5,734 nt of DNA from the NCBI GenBank assembly GCA_022572485.1, contig JACZVU010000167.1:1-5734 (forward strand), in the 5' to 3' direction. This document shows positions 4,958 to 5,734 of this stretch, piece after piece. Each line of letters opens with the position of its first letter. The first letter of the stretch is position 1. The notes beneath the pieces were generated by a model that was not told the origin of the DNA, made no database searches, and worked only from the letters and a program-made list of their open reading frames with translations. The position numbers and the translations under genes were made by a program. Origin of the DNA: Myxococcales bacterium (GTDB lineage Bacteria > Myxococcota_A > UBA9160 > SMWR01).

Positions 4958-5734
4958 GTAGGCGAGTAGTGATAACAGGGATGGGTGTGTTGGCGCCGAA
5001 CGCCAACGGCACCCGTGATTTTGAACTCGCACTCCGAAAGGGACTCTCCGGAATTCGCGTTCACGAGAAGATGGTCGAATGTGGCTTCGGATCGCACGTG
5101 GCCGGTGTTCCCCAGGGCATCAAGGAACTCGCGGAGTCGTATTTTTCCGAGGATCTCCTGCTCGCGATGAATTCCGGGCATCGCTGCGCGGCGATCGCCG
5201 GTGTAGACGCCTGGAAGGATGCCGGTTTCGAGCGGCCAGATCCCGATGACGACCGCGTAGACTGGGACACCGGCGCTGTGTTGGGTACCGGGATCGGTGG
5301 TATGGATACGATTGCCAATGCGATCGTACCGTTGACCGATGCAAAGAAGGTTCGTCGATTGGGAAGTATCGCCGTCGAGCAAGTCATGTCCAGTGGCGTC
5401 TCGGCTCGTCTGTCCGGCATCTTGGCCTTGGGAAATCAGGTGACCACGAACTCCAGCGCCTGTAGCACGGGAAGTGAAGCGATCTCGATGGGCGTCGAGA
5501 GAATTCGAAACGGACTCGCCAAGCGGATGTTATGTGGGGGAGTCGAGGGCGCGAGCCACTACATTTGGGCGGGTTTCGACGCAATGCGGGTGCTCTGTCG
5601 CCGCTTTAATGATGCGCCGGAGCGCGCGTCGAGACCGATGAGCGCGACAGCCGCTGGGTTCGTCCCGAGCGCAGGCGCGGGCGTGCTGATGTTGGAGAGT
5701 CTTGAGAGCGCGCAGGAGCGCGGAGCGCGGATCC
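4954..5734 (+). CDS. Beta-ketoacyl-ACP synthase I/II (FabB/FabF family), partial at right edge
   Basis: From the ATG at 4954 the frame is open for 260 codons to the window end; the family is usually about 400-420 residues. It opens with MSRRVVITGMGVLAPNANG, the standard ketosynthase start, followed by TGAVLGTGIGGMDT (107-119) and the nucleophile C170 in TNSSACSTGSEA. FDAMRVL and RFNDAPERASRPM (208-229) resemble FabB more than FabF. The next segment, SATAAGFVPSAGAG (230-243), departs from the usual D..RDGFV..GAG pattern of housekeeping enzymes, which suggests a specialised clade. The two active-site histidines lie beyond the edge and cannot be checked. The start overlaps the fabZ stop as ATGA. 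It should perform the elongating Claisen condensation with malonyl-ACP. With C170 intact it is a condensing enzyme and not a chain-length-factor partner. Confidence 0.9.
   Translation, partial: MSRRVVITGMGVLAPNANGTRDFELALRKGLSGIRVHEKMVECGFGSHVAGVPQGIKELAESYFSEDLLLAMNSGHRCAAIAGVDAWKDAGFERPDPDDDRVDWDTGAVLGTGIGGMDTIANAIVPLTDAKKVRRLGSIAVEQVMSSGVSARLSGILALGNQVTTNSSACSTGSEAISMGVERIRNGLAKRMLCGGVEGASHYIWAGFDAMRVLCRRFNDAPERASRPMSATAAGFVPSAGAGVLMLESLESAQERGARI

Noticed and set aside
4741..5382. 213-codon minus-strand open frame spanning the fabZ/ketosynthase junction
   Set aside because: It is antisense to two well-supported coupled genes and shows no recognisable motif.
4499..5734. Possibility that these genes are pieces of one frameshifted multidomain synthase
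   Set aside because: Each protein begins and ends at normal family boundaries with its own start codon, and the 4-base overlaps are typical of translational coupling.
5729..5734. GGATCC at the exact right end and TTCGAA at the exact left end, suggesting cloning junctions
   Set aside because: Both genes at the edges read through in frame without vector-like sequence, and 6-base palindromes are common; there is no other sign of a junction.

Overview
The window is GC-rich, gene-dense bacterial DNA. The protein families (FabA-type dehydratase, M18 aminopeptidase, AI-2E-type permease) suggest a Gram-negative proteobacterium or a deltaproteobacterial/myxobacterial relative. This placement is inferred from family content and base composition, not from a marker gene. 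No RNA gene, mobile element, CRISPR array or integrase is visible.

Left part (1-1670, minus strand): an M18-family metallo-aminopeptidase is followed 8 bases later by the first 120 codons of an AI-2E/PerM-type multi-spanning membrane protein, which runs off the left edge. These look like ordinary housekeeping genes, probably co-transcribed.

Middle (1671-1975): a divergent intergenic region of about 305 bases. It holds a consensus -35 hexamer (TTGACA) followed at once by the inverted repeat ATGAC-N5-GTCAT, with more TGAC half-sites around it. Further along are a GC-rich hairpin and a 12-base palindrome. It is the probable control region of the rightward operon and perhaps of the leftward one.

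Right part (1976-5734, plus strand): five genes for acyl-chain synthesis, in order a FabI-like short-chain reductase, a FabH-like ketosynthase III, a FabA-type dehydratase/isomerase, a FabZ-type dehydratase, and a FabB/FabF-type ketosynthase cut by the right edge. All four junctions are 4-base stop/start overlaps (GTGA, GTGA, ATGA, ATGA), so the set is almost certainly one translationally coupled transcript. Catalytic residues are intact wherever they fall inside the window.

Together the genes could prime a chain (FabH-like), extend it (FabB-like), dehydrate it by two routes (FabA- and FabZ-type) and reduce a double bond (FabI-like). No ketoreductase, acyl carrier protein or malonyl transferase is seen; these must lie beyond the right edge or be borrowed from the housekeeping set. 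The module is best read as a dedicated unsaturated or specialised fatty-acyl synthesis operon whose product cannot be deduced from this window. The most unusual component is the reductase: it joins a classical SDR glycine motif to a FabI-type active site, lacks the usual second FabI tyrosine, and carries an extra helical segment.
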